Positions 9,247-16,885 of a stretch of 64,000 nt of DNA are shown here, piece after piece. The notes beneath the pieces were generated by a model that had not been told where the DNA came from, did not search any database, and saw only the letters and a list, made by a program, of their open reading frames with translations. A program made the position numbers and the translations under genes. The stretch comes from Deferribacterales bacterium Deferri_01. GTDB taxonomy: Bacteria; Chrysiogenota; Deferribacteres; Deferribacterales; Geovibrionaceae. The stretch lies in assembly GCA_001603805.1 (NCBI GenBank), contig LUZY01000013.1, positions 186,001 to 250,000 on the forward strand, given 5' to 3'. How positions within the stretch are numbered: position 1 is the stretch's first letter; each line of letters begins with the position of its first letter.

Positions 9247-10171
9247 AGCTTTCCCACCCGCAGAGCTTTATCAGCCTGCCATCGTGAGTGTATATGAGAA
9301 CCGGAGTGCCCGTACGCTTGCAGACTTCCGCAGCATCGGTCTCAGGCAGCAGAAAAAAAACAGTGGAAAGACCATCAGCCGTTTCACAGTTGTCAGCTAT
9401 TACGCTCACACTTCTGTAAAGGCTTGCTGGCTCCATTGTGGTCATATCGAATATATGGCTGTAGCGTATACCGTTTTTCATGAAAAACCTTTCGTAGTCT
9501 CCGCTTGTGGCTACAGCTTTGTCAGAAATAGCGATGGTAGAGATAACTTTTGAAGCATCGTCAGGGTGTCTGATTCCCACACGCCAACGGGATTTATTCT
9601 TTTTACCGAAGGCGTACAGGTCGCCGCCGGCATTCACAATTCCTGATTCCGCTCCGTTTTTCTTCATCACCTCTACAGCTTTGTCAACTATCATTCCCTT
9701 TGCAAATGCGCCAACTGAGATTTTAAGTCTTTCATCCTCTTTTACCAGCTTACCGTCCACAAAGAGCAGAGGTTTATTTTTTATGGCATCAACCGCAGCA
9801 GCATATTTTTCAGGAGATGGTAAATCAAAAGAACCTTCAGGGAAACCGTAAAGCGATGTAAGACTCATTGCTCTGATATCAAAACGGTCTTTTGAGAGGG
9901 CTTTATAGTCGTATGATTTTTTGAAAAGCACTTCCCAAAGCGGGTTTATGGGAAAGCTTGAACCCGCCGGAGCATTATTATATTCATTTTCAAAGGATTT
10001 AACCTGTTCTTCATATTCGTTTATGGTACGTATGACCTGTTTAAGTCCCGCATCTTTCTTATGAGTGATCTCCACAAGAGTTCCCATTGCGTAGAACTGG
10101 CGTTTCTCAAATTTATCAGTGCATGCAGCCGCAAAAAGAACTACACACAGAAGTAAAGCTGTTTTCCGCAT
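9236..10171 (-). CDS. apbE: FAD:protein FMN transferase (ApbE), lipoprotein
   Basis: Periplasmic Mg-dependent enzyme that attaches FMN covalently to threonine residues of redox proteins such as Rnf or Nqr subunits. A lipoprotein signal peptide ends in LFAAAC, placing it at the membrane. Family motifs include FYAMGTLVEI, VGAFAKGMIVDKAVEVM, SGIVNAGGDLYAFG and ATSGDYERFF. The 311-residue length is typical. ATG 10171 with an AGGTG ribosome-binding site is preferred over a GTG at 10180 that lies within that site. No Rnf, Nqr or other obvious flavinylated acceptor is encoded in this window, so the target lies elsewhere. Confidence 0.9.
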   Translation of the reverse strand: MRKTALLLCVVLFAAACTDKFEKRQFYAMGTLVEITHKKDAGLKQVIRTINEYEEQVKSFENEYNNAPAGSSFPINPLWEVLFKKSYDYKALSKDRFDIRAMSLTSLYGFPEGSFDLPSPEKYAAAVDAIKNKPLLFVDGKLVKEDERLKISVGAFAKGMIVDKAVEVMKKNGAESGIVNAGGDLYAFGKKNKSRWRVGIRHPDDASKVISTIAISDKAVATSGDYERFFMKNGIRYSHIFDMTTMEPASLYRSVSVIADNCETADGLSTVFFLLPETDAAEVCKRTGTPVLIYTHDGRLIKLCGWESFEN

Positions 10172-11121
10172 TCGGTACACCTGTTAGTTTTAAGGTAAGA
10201 TTCTACTTTGTAACCGTTTCTTTTTACAAGAAGAGCTTTGCAGTGAGGGCAGAAACTGTCATTTTTTTCATGTCTCAAATTTCCGGCATAAACATAATTA
10301 AGATGCTTTTCCGCTATTTTCTTCATATTAATAATAGTTTCGGGATCGGTAGGGCGTTCTTTGGATTTATAAGCCGGAAAATATGCTGAAAGATGAAGAG
10401 GAATATCTCTGCTTATTGATGCAAGCCATCCGCACATGGCATCAAAATCCTGCTCATTATCATTTCTGTCGGGGATAACAAGGTTGGTGACTTCAACTAA
10501 AACTTCTGATATGTAAAGGGTTTTAATTGTATTCTTCACAGGTTCAAGTCCGCCTGTGACATCTTTATAAAAGCTTTCTGTAAAGCCTTTAAGATCAATA
10601 TTTGCCGCATCAATAAGCGGAATAAGCTCTTTTAAAGGGGACTGATTTATATATCCGTTGGAGACAATCACGTTTTTAAGTCCTTGTTTTTTGAATTCCG
10701 CTGCGCAGTCAGATACAAATTCGTACCAGATTAAGGGTTCATTGTAGGTAAAAGCAATGCCCACACAGCCTGCTTCCTTTGCTTTCTCTGCAAGCTCTGC
10801 GGGAGAGGCTTCCTGTCTGGGTGTTTGCAGTGTGCTTATATGCCAGTTTTGGCAGAAATCACACCTGAAATTGCATCCGTTTGTACCAATGCTCAATATG
10901 CTGCTTGAGGGATGAAAATGGTATAGCGGTTTTTTCTCAATGGGATCAATGGCAAAGGATGACAGCTCGCCGTATGCGGTTTGAAAAAGTTTGCCTTTTA
11001 TGTTTTTGCGTATAAGACAGATACCGTTTTTAGACTCGTTTATCAAACATTCATGCGGGCACAGCATGCATTTTACAGCACTGTTTTTCCGCGGCTCGTA
11101 AAAACGCGCCTCTTTCAGCAT
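10141..11121 (-). CDS. AmmeMemoRadiSam-type radical SAM enzyme
   Basis: Radical SAM protein of the AmrS type, similar to pyruvate-formate-lyase activating enzymes. The SAM/4Fe-4S motif is CNFRCDFCQNW, preceded by a cysteine motif KCMLCPHECLI and GICLIRKN typical of this family. A zinc-ribbon-like tail (CPHCKALL and CTECGKQLYFC) ends the 326-residue protein. The family is named for its frequent pairing with Memo and AMMECR1 proteins; neither partner is in this window. The gene overlaps apbE by about 30 bases and starts immediately after the polyprenyl synthase stop, so it is co-transcribed with both. Substrate is unknown. Confidence 0.85.
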   Translation of the reverse strand: MLKEARFYEPRKNSAVKCMLCPHECLINESKNGICLIRKNIKGKLFQTAYGELSSFAIDPIEKKPLYHFHPSSSILSIGTNGCNFRCDFCQNWHISTLQTPRQEASPAELAEKAKEAGCVGIAFTYNEPLIWYEFVSDCAAEFKKQGLKNVIVSNGYINQSPLKELIPLIDAANIDLKGFTESFYKDVTGGLEPVKNTIKTLYISEVLVEVTNLVIPDRNDNEQDFDAMCGWLASISRDIPLHLSAYFPAYKSKERPTDPETIINMKKIAEKHLNYVYAGNLRHEKNDSFCPHCKALLVKRNGYKVESYLKTNRCTECGKQLYFCV

Positions 11122-12096
11122 CTATTTTTCCCGTTTAATCATAAAATCCGCAAGGCTCTCAAGTGCTTCTCTGTATTTGTTTTCAGGGAAAAGTTTAAGA
11201 CATTCCTTCGCTTTTTCTGAATAGCTGTCCAGTATTTCCTCTGATTTTTTCTTAACATCATACTTTTTCATTAAGTCTATAATGTAGTGGAGGTTTTCAT
11301 CGTCAGAGTTTTCATTGACGATAATTTCTCTTACTTTTTTCTTTTCATCATCTGTTGCGTTATCAAGCAGAACTATTACCGGAAGAGTTATCTTGCCTTC
11401 TTTAAGGTCTGTTCCGGGTTTTTTGCCGGTTTTTGCTTCATCACCCAGATAGTCAAGGATATCATCGCTCATCTGAAATGCTATACCTAGATTTTTTCCG
11501 AAATCACGCAAAGCAGTGCGTTTCTCTTCGGATTCGTTGCCGAGAAGGGCTCCTATCTCACAGCAGGCGGAAAAAAGAACAGCCGTCTTACTGTTGATGA
11601 TTTTCAGATAGTCGTCCATGGTGATTTTGATATCAGCAGTTTTGATAAGCTGAAAAACCTCACCCTCGCTCATGGTTCTTGCCGCAACAGCAAGTGTCAT
11701 CTGTATATCGGGGTTTCCGTCTTTTACAAGGTTCATGAACGCTCTGGAATATAAGAAATCACCGCAGAGAACTGTTATATCGTTGCCGAAAACTGTATTT
11801 GCGCTCTCTTTTCCTCTCCTGTAGAGTGCGCCGTCAATAACATCGTCATGAAGAAGCGTGGCTGTGTGGATATATTCAACAACACCGCTTATGGCTGCTG
11901 TTCTGGGTCCTTCGTATCCGCAGAGCAGTGATGAGAGGATCAGGAAAACCGGACGAAGTCTTTTGCCGCCGCTCTCAAACACGTATGAAGCAACTTCATT
12001 CACCATCTGAACATCAGAATCCAGATTAAGGAGCAGCTCTTTTTCTACTTCGTCTCTTTGTTTTTCAATCATTGATAATATATCGTTAACCTGCAT
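11122..12096 (-). CDS. Polyprenyl diphosphate synthase (trans-isoprenyl type)
   Basis: Condenses isopentenyl diphosphate units to a long-chain all-trans prenyl diphosphate, probably for the quinone side chain. The first aspartate-rich motif LLHDDVID and the second DDILDYLGDE are both present, with GGKRLRP near the N-terminus and GKKPGTDLKEGKITLP near the end of the catalytic core. 324 residues fits IspB-type enzymes; chain length cannot be read off reliably. It is the first gene of the minus-strand cluster, and no upstream gene on that strand precedes it. Confidence 0.92.
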   Translation of the reverse strand: MQVNDILSMIEKQRDEVEKELLLNLDSDVQMVNEVASYVFESGGKRLRPVFLILSSLLCGYEGPRTAAISGVVEYIHTATLLHDDVIDGALYRRGKESANTVFGNDITVLCGDFLYSRAFMNLVKDGNPDIQMTLAVAARTMSEGEVFQLIKTADIKITMDDYLKIINSKTAVLFSACCEIGALLGNESEEKRTALRDFGKNLGIAFQMSDDILDYLGDEAKTGKKPGTDLKEGKITLPVIVLLDNATDDEKKKVREIIVNENSDDENLHYIIDLMKKYDVKKKSEEILDSYSEKAKECLKLFPENKYREALESLADFMIKREK

Positions 12097-12152
12097 CAGC
12101 CGAATATATCCTCTCTCTTGATATTTTTGTTAATAAAAGATATTTTAACCAA

Positions 12153-12938
12153 GTGAAGCCTACTTCCCACAGGGTGACAAGTAAGTTTTTCAACCGAACA
12201 AGGATATACGAAACAAACGGCGGTGTAAAGAAAAAGGTTTTTGGAGATAGTCATTTGAGTTACACGGGTATGGAGGATATTCACCTTACTTATTATAAAC
12301 TTCTGGACGGAATCGACACATCCGTAAATCTCGATGTGTCCGGTGTTGTTGATCTCTCGTTCAATGACTTTGTGACTGCCCGCTACCTTGTTGATAACAA
12401 AGGCTTCAGGAACGTCACCGCACTTACTGATCTCAAAATGATCAATTACGAGGGCATAAACCCCGTACGCATAGACAGAAACCTTTCGTTTACTTTAAGA
12501 AAGCTCAAGGCGGATCTTCTGATTTCTCTTGGCGGGACGTTTCGTTTTCAGCCTGTCCATGACGCCTCATACGCTCTGCATGGCTGCCTGAACATAGGCG
12601 GTACAGTGATTCTGGCTGTTTTTCCCACAATTTATGACAGACAGGGGCGGGACATGCTCGCAGCATTCAGTGCCGCAACGGGAATTCCTGTGCGTGATAA
12701 ACTTGGCAGATGGTACAGCACTCTTTACAACACAATGTGCAACCTTTTTGTTAATATCCGCACTGAGGAAGTGCTGTCCGACACTACAAGCGCCGAGATT
12801 ATGTCCGTATTCTCAATGGACAGTTTTTACAGGTATATTTTCAGAGATAATCAGGATTACGATAAGTTCTTCTCGATAATTGGGGAAAATGACGGATATA
12901 TTCTTTCATGGAAAATAATTAAAGGATTAAAGGTGTAA
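12153..12938 (+). CDS. Conserved protein of unknown function, methyltransferase-like fold possible
   Basis: A 261-residue soluble protein that I do not recognise. The middle (DLSFNDFVTARYLVDNKGF, then ADLLISLGGTFRFQ and LNIGGTVILAVFP) alternates strands and helices as in a Rossmann-like SAM-dependent methyltransferase, with GGTVILAVFP resembling the strand after motif III; a classical glycine-rich motif I is absent. The start is uncertain: GTG 12153 gives the longest form but has no clear ribosome-binding site; GTG 12174 and ATG 12271 are alternatives. It sits 3 bases before ridA on the same strand and diverges from the polyprenyl synthase gene. Confidence 0.6.
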   Translation: MKPTSHRVTSKFFNRTRIYETNGGVKKKVFGDSHLSYTGMEDIHLTYYKLLDGIDTSVNLDVSGVVDLSFNDFVTARYLVDNKGFRNVTALTDLKMINYEGINPVRIDRNLSFTLRKLKADLLISLGGTFRFQPVHDASYALHGCLNIGGTVILAVFPTIYDRQGRDMLAAFSAATGIPVRDKLGRWYSTLYNTMCNLFVNIRTEEVLSDTTSAEIMSVFSMDSFYRYIFRDNQDYDKFFSIIGENDGYILSWKIIKGLKV

Positions 12939-12941
12939 TTT

Positions 12942-13319
12942 ATGAAAACAGTTACTACAGATAACGCTCCGGCAGCTATAGGACCTTACTCACAGGCAAC
13001 TCACGCAGGAAACATGCTCTTTGTCTCCGGTCAGATACCCCTTGACCCTAAAACAGGTGCAGTGGTGGGTGATACTGTTGAATCACAGGCCGAAAAAGCT
13101 ATTCATAATCTTATAGCTATTGTGCGTGATGCAGGTTTTCTCGTTACTGATATTGCAAAAATCAATGTTTATATAAGAGATATGGGCAAGTTTGCGGAAT
13201 TTAATGAAGTATATGCCCGTGAGCTTTCCGGTCATAAGCCGGCAAGAGCCGTAGTAGAGGTTTCCGCACTGCCGAAGGGCGTGTTGGTGGAACTTGATGC
13301 GATCTGTGTTAAAGAATAG
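12942..13319 (+). CDS. ridA: RidA-family reactive enamine/imine deaminase
   Basis: Hydrolyses reactive enamine/imine intermediates such as 2-aminoacrylate, protecting PLP enzymes. The family core is seen throughout: AIGPYSQATHAGNMLFVSGQ, then FAEFNEVYARE and the C-terminal KPARAVVEVSALPKG containing the conserved active-site Arg, followed by LVELDAICV. The 125-residue length is standard. The protein should be cytoplasmic and trimeric. Its 3' end overlaps the start of the GH114-like lipoprotein gene by 23 bases. Confidence 0.95.
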   Translation: MKTVTTDNAPAAIGPYSQATHAGNMLFVSGQIPLDPKTGAVVGDTVESQAEKAIHNLIAIVRDAGFLVTDIAKINVYIRDMGKFAEFNEVYARELSGHKPARAVVEVSALPKGVLVELDAICVKE

Positions 13320-14097
13320 CCTCATTACTCTGATTATACTTGTTCTTACAGCCTGTTCAGCACGTAAGGATGATGAACAGGCAATTCCCGAACACTGGCA
13401 GCCTGTATCCGGTTCAAGCTGGCATTTTCAGCTTCAGGGAGAGCTTGTCAAGTATGACGATGCCGGAGTTTACGACATTGATCTGTTTAACACGGATGAG
13501 TCTATGATTGAACTGCTGCACTCGGAAGGGAAGAGGGTGATATGTTATTTCAGCGCCGGAAGTTTTGAGGACTGGCGTCCGGATTCGGGTTCGTTTCCGC
13601 CGGAGCTTACAGGTAAACCTCATCCTGAATGGGAATCTAAAAAGTGGTTAGACATAAGGGAAATAGGAAAGCTTGCGCCTATGGTTGAAGCAAGGCTCGA
13701 TCTTGCCGCCGCCAAAGGCTGTGATGCTGTTGATGCTGACAATGTTGATGCCTACTCCTATGATTCCGGTTTTGATATAACCTATGAGGACCAGATAAGG
13801 TTTAATAATTATCTTGCTGATGAGGCACACAAAAGAGGACTTGCCATAGGGTTGAAGAACAACTTCGGTCAGGTTAAGGATTTGGCAGCTGTATTTGATT
13901 TTGCAGTGTCAGAGCAGTGCTTTGAGCTTAACCAGTGCGATCTTCTTTATCCTTTCATAAAAAAAGGGAAAGCAGTATTCGGAGTGGAATATGCTTTTCC
14001 CGCAGAAGTCTTCTGTGATGCGGCAAATAACGTAGGGTATGACTTCATCCTCTCAAACAGAGAGCTTGACGGAACATTCAGAATTCCATGCAGATAA
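13297..14097 (+). CDS. GH114-like (endo-alpha-1,4-polygalactosaminidase family) lipoprotein
   Basis: Probable secreted glycoside hydrolase of family GH114 / the TM1410-like superfamily. A lipoprotein signal peptide ends in LVLTAC. The mature part follows the family pattern: WHFQLQGEL near the N-terminus, YDIDLFNT, KRVICYFSAGSFEDWRPD, KGCDAVDADNVDAY (candidate catalytic acid residues) and GLAIGLKNNFGQ. Substrate could be a polygalactosamine-containing exopolysaccharide but this is by family analogy only. ATG 13297 is preferred over TTG 13294 directly before it. It overlaps ridA and converges on a GNAT gene 3 bases away. Confidence 0.75.
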   Translation: MRSVLKNSLITLIILVLTACSARKDDEQAIPEHWQPVSGSSWHFQLQGELVKYDDAGVYDIDLFNTDESMIELLHSEGKRVICYFSAGSFEDWRPDSGSFPPELTGKPHPEWESKKWLDIREIGKLAPMVEARLDLAAAKGCDAVDADNVDAYSYDSGFDITYEDQIRFNNYLADEAHKRGLAIGLKNNFGQVKDLAAVFDFAVSEQCFELNQCDLLYPFIKKGKAVFGVEYAFPAEVFCDAANNVGYDFILSNRELDGTFRIPCR

Positions 14098-14099
14098 GG

Positions 14100-14624
14100 C
14101 TATACTGTCGGTGAAAGCTTTTTTGCCAGAACCTTTTTGTATTGATTCAGTGTGTCGTTGTCTATTTTGACCTTGTAGCTCATTATCTTTAAAGGTATTC
14201 GGGCTGTTTCACCCTTCTGCATAACAGGCTGTATATAGCCGAAGTCTGTGAGAAAAAATCCCAGTCTTTCGTATAAACCTATGCGCCTTTTTGCTATGTC
14301 GCTGTCTTCATCCTCGACTTCAAGAATTGCAGGCTTAGTGCAGGATGCGAGAAACTCCTTCATCATCGATGTTCCCAAGCCTGTGCCTCTGGTATGAGGC
14401 TGAACCGCCAGATGCTCCATGAATATGAATTCTTCAAAGTTCCATACACCGAGAATTCCGTCAAATTTTCCTTCTCCTGCGGTGTAGAGGCTGTACTCTG
14501 GGTTGTCCAGTATCTCCAGAGCTTTTTCGTAGGATCTTATTTCTGCCGGATGAAAGGAGTTTTTCATCAGTTCATACGCTGCAGGGAAATTTTCTTTGAT
14601 GCAGAGAGATAAAATCTTTTTCAC
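14100..14624 (-). CDS. GNAT-family N-acetyltransferase
   Basis: Acetyl-CoA-dependent N-acetyltransferase. The acetyl-CoA pyrophosphate-binding loop is RGTGLGTSMM, preceded by the beta-strand MEHLAVQPHT; ILEVEDEDSDIAKRRIGLYE and LGFFLTDF complete the fold. The 174-residue protein probably starts with GTG at 14624, which has GAGG 7 bases upstream. Substrate is not inferable. It lies downstream of hflKC on the same strand but behind a hairpin that looks like a terminator. Confidence 0.8.
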   Translation of the reverse strand: MKKILSLCIKENFPAAYELMKNSFHPAEIRSYEKALEILDNPEYSLYTAGEGKFDGILGVWNFEEFIFMEHLAVQPHTRGTGLGTSMMKEFLASCTKPAILEVEDEDSDIAKRRIGLYERLGFFLTDFGYIQPVMQKGETARIPLKIMSYKVKIDNDTLNQYKKVLAKKLSPTV

Positions 14625-14644
14625 TGTAAAACCTCATAACCGAA

Positions 14645-14676
14645 AAGCCCTCCGCTCTTTGAGGAACGAAGGGCTT
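14645..14676 (-). terminator. Intrinsic terminator after hflC
   Basis: On the minus strand a 7-base-pair stem AAGCCCT/AGGGCTT closes a loop of about 18 bases and is followed by a short T run. It lies between hflC and the downstream GNAT gene. Confidence 0.6.
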
Positions 14677-14717
14677 ATATATATAAATATAGTTTTAAAT
14701 GCCGTTACGGCAAGCTG

Positions 14718-15575
14718 TTATTCACCTTTCTGGAGAATTCTCAGCATTTTATTGTTTGTGGTGAGGAAAAAGCCTGTGCTGTTGTCGCTAAGTACATTTC
14801 TGTACACTTCAAGGGACTTATAAAATTCGTAAAACTGCGGGTCTTTATTGTACGCAGATGCATAAATATTAATAACTTCTGCATCTGTTTTACCTTTGAT
14901 CTCCTCAACTTTACGGTAAGCCTCTGCTATGATTATGGCTCTTTCCTTTTCAGTGGTTGCCTTGATAATCTGCGACTCTTCCATACCCTCTGAGCGGTAC
15001 TGCTTGGCGATTCTATTACGCTCCGCCTTCATACGCTCATACACTGCTCTTTCGTTCTGAGTGGGAAGATCAGCACGCTTAATCCTTACATCATGTATAT
15101 CAATACCGTATTCGAGGGCTTTTTCTCTGGAAAGTTTGGTAACGTTTTCCATTATTACCCCTCTGTTAGTTTTGATAACATCAATAAGATCATGTTTGCC
15201 GAGTTCGTTCCTCATTTCAGAGTAGATGATGTCATCCAGCCTATGAAATGCGCTTCTGTAATCCCTTACGGTGAGATAAAACTTCAGCGGGTCAGTTATC
15301 CGCCAGCGGCAGTAGTTATCTATCACCAGCGCTTTTTTGTCTTTGGTAAGGATTTCAGACGAGCTGGCATCATACTCTATAAGCTTCTTTGACATGAAAA
15401 TAGCCTTCTGCACGAAGGGCATTTTAAAATAAAGTCCTGGTGTGGAATGGCTTTTCACAGGCTTACCAAGCTGTGTTATGACGGCATGCTCAGTTACATC
15501 AACTATGATAAACAGAGATTTAAAAGCGACAAACGCCGCAATTATTATTACAGGTATAATCAGTTCTTTTCTCAT
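14718..15575 (-). CDS. hflC: HflC, SPFH-domain membrane protein modulating FtsH
   Basis: Membrane-anchored prohibitin-like (SPFH) protein that with HflK forms a cage around the FtsH protease. One N-terminal membrane helix (about residues 5-22) precedes the SPFH core, recognised by DVTEHAVITQLGKP and YGIDIHDVRIKRADLP. A long charged helix follows (NRIAKQYRSEGMEE, EAYRKVEEIKGKTDAEV) and the C-terminal YNKDPQFYEFYKSLEVYR is a standard HflC feature. 285 residues is slightly short. It overlaps the hflK stop by 4 bases. Confidence 0.93.
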   Translation of the reverse strand: MRKELIIPVIIIAAFVAFKSLFIIVDVTEHAVITQLGKPVKSHSTPGLYFKMPFVQKAIFMSKKLIEYDASSSEILTKDKKALVIDNYCRWRITDPLKFYLTVRDYRSAFHRLDDIIYSEMRNELGKHDLIDVIKTNRGVIMENVTKLSREKALEYGIDIHDVRIKRADLPTQNERAVYERMKAERNRIAKQYRSEGMEESQIIKATTEKERAIIIAEAYRKVEEIKGKTDAEVINIYASAYNKDPQFYEFYKSLEVYRNVLSDNSTGFFLTTNNKMLRILQKGE

Positions 15576-16570
15576 TTCGCCAGTCCCCCTTTGATAGCGT
15601 CAAGCCCGAGGAGGGGCGATATGTTCTTTATACTGTCATCAAAGATGTATTTTTGATTGCCTTTATATACTTCCGCCATTGTGTCAAAATACATTCTCTT
15701 TTTGGTCACAGACGGGGATTTTGAATAACTGGCAAGTATCTGGTTAAACCTTGATGTATCACCGAGTGCCTGCTCAACCTTTTCTTTTCTGTAGGCTTCA
15801 GCTTCCTGAATCATTGATTCCGCCTGACCTCTGGCTCTTGGGATGAGTTCGTTGCGGTAAGCTTCCGCTTCGTTGATAAATCTGTTTTTATCTTCCCTTG
15901 CGCTTGCAACGTCCTTGAAGGAGTCAACAACCTCAACTGGAGGTTCGACATCCTGAAGCTGAACAGCAACAATGGTTACGCCTGTTTTGTAGTAATCCAG
16001 CATGTCCTGAAGAATCTTCTGTGTTTCGTTCTGGATTCTGCCTTTGCCTATAGTGAGAATGTCGTCAATCATTTCTCTGCCCGCAACCTCTCTGATGGCT
16101 GATTCAGCAGCGTCTTTGATTGTGACTTCAACATTGTTCACGTTGTACAGGTAGCTTTCTATGTCCGTTATCCTGTACTGGAGGCTTAAGGCAATGCTTA
16201 CTATGTTTTCATCGCCTGTCAGCATGAGGGATTCCTTGGGAATCTCCTGATACCCGCCGCGTGCGCCTGTTTTAAAACCGATCTCAATTCTGTGAACCTG
16301 AGTAACCACTGCCTTGTCTATTGTTTCAAAGGGGTAGGGCATATGGTAGTGAGGTCCGGCGCTGACTATGCGGTTAACAACTCCGAAACGTTTGATAACT
16401 GCCTGTTCATCCGCAGCGACGATAAAAAAGCCGCTGGCAAAATAGACTACCACAATAATGAGCCCGATAAACGATGCTCCGGGCAGTTTGATGTCGGGTT
16501 TTTTGATTTTGAAGTCAAACTTCTCATCGCCCCACGGATTTCCGCCCGTGCCTTTGCCTTGTGAGTTCAT
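15572..16570 (-). CDS. hflK: HflK, SPFH-domain membrane protein modulating FtsH
   Basis: Partner of HflC in the FtsH-regulating membrane complex. It begins with a glycine-rich cytoplasmic tail (GKGTGGNPWGDEKFDFK), then a membrane helix near residues 33-53, then the SPFH core (ADEQAVIKRFGVVNR, GPHYHMPYPFE, ITDIESYLYNV). The coiled-coil region ends with YFDTMAEVYKGNQKYIF. 332 residues is somewhat shorter than E. coli HflK (419), mainly at the ends. ATG 16570 is preceded by a strong GGAGATATTA ribosome-binding site. No hflX or hfq is adjacent. Confidence 0.93.
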   Translation of the reverse strand: MNSQGKGTGGNPWGDEKFDFKIKKPDIKLPGASFIGLIIVVVYFASGFFIVAADEQAVIKRFGVVNRIVSAGPHYHMPYPFETIDKAVVTQVHRIEIGFKTGARGGYQEIPKESLMLTGDENIVSIALSLQYRITDIESYLYNVNNVEVTIKDAAESAIREVAGREMIDDILTIGKGRIQNETQKILQDMLDYYKTGVTIVAVQLQDVEPPVEVVDSFKDVASAREDKNRFINEAEAYRNELIPRARGQAESMIQEAEAYRKEKVEQALGDTSRFNQILASYSKSPSVTKKRMYFDTMAEVYKGNQKYIFDDSIKNISPLLGLDAIKGGLAK

Positions 16571-16885
16571 TAATATCTCCTTTTTTGTTTATACACTACT
16601 AAATCATCTTGATGGTTTCATCAATGAAATGTTCTCAAAAATAAGCTTAGGAATCACCGTTTGTGCTGCTGAACTATCATTACATAATATAACAAACAGA
16701 TAAATAAAAAAATTTCCCTGTAAAGCGTTGAATTTCGCTCAAACTCTGATAAACTTAATCAAGGCGGAGTTTAAGACTTTGTCCCTGCTGTTTTATTCAG
16801 TTTTTGACAGCCTCTATGCTCATAAGTTAAATTTCACCGCTTTTTTTGCGGTTTAATCTTATAAACAAGCAGTTCGGAGGTCGAA
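16571..16885. other. Intergenic region between divergent hflK and the EF-G gene
   Basis: Some 315 bases without a credible gene, expected to contain the promoters of both divergent transcription units. A small dyad ACCGC / GCGGT around a T7 loop (16836-16852) lies about 35 bases before the EF-G start; it could be an RNA hairpin in the leader or an upstream terminator, but there is no strong T run after it. I see no perfect sigma-70 promoter pair. Confidence 0.4.

Noticed and set aside
12096-12284. 62-residue ORF on the minus strand upstream of the polyprenyl synthase gene
   Set aside because: It overlaps the start of the plus-strand unknown gene, has no recognisable protein character and no ribosome-binding site.
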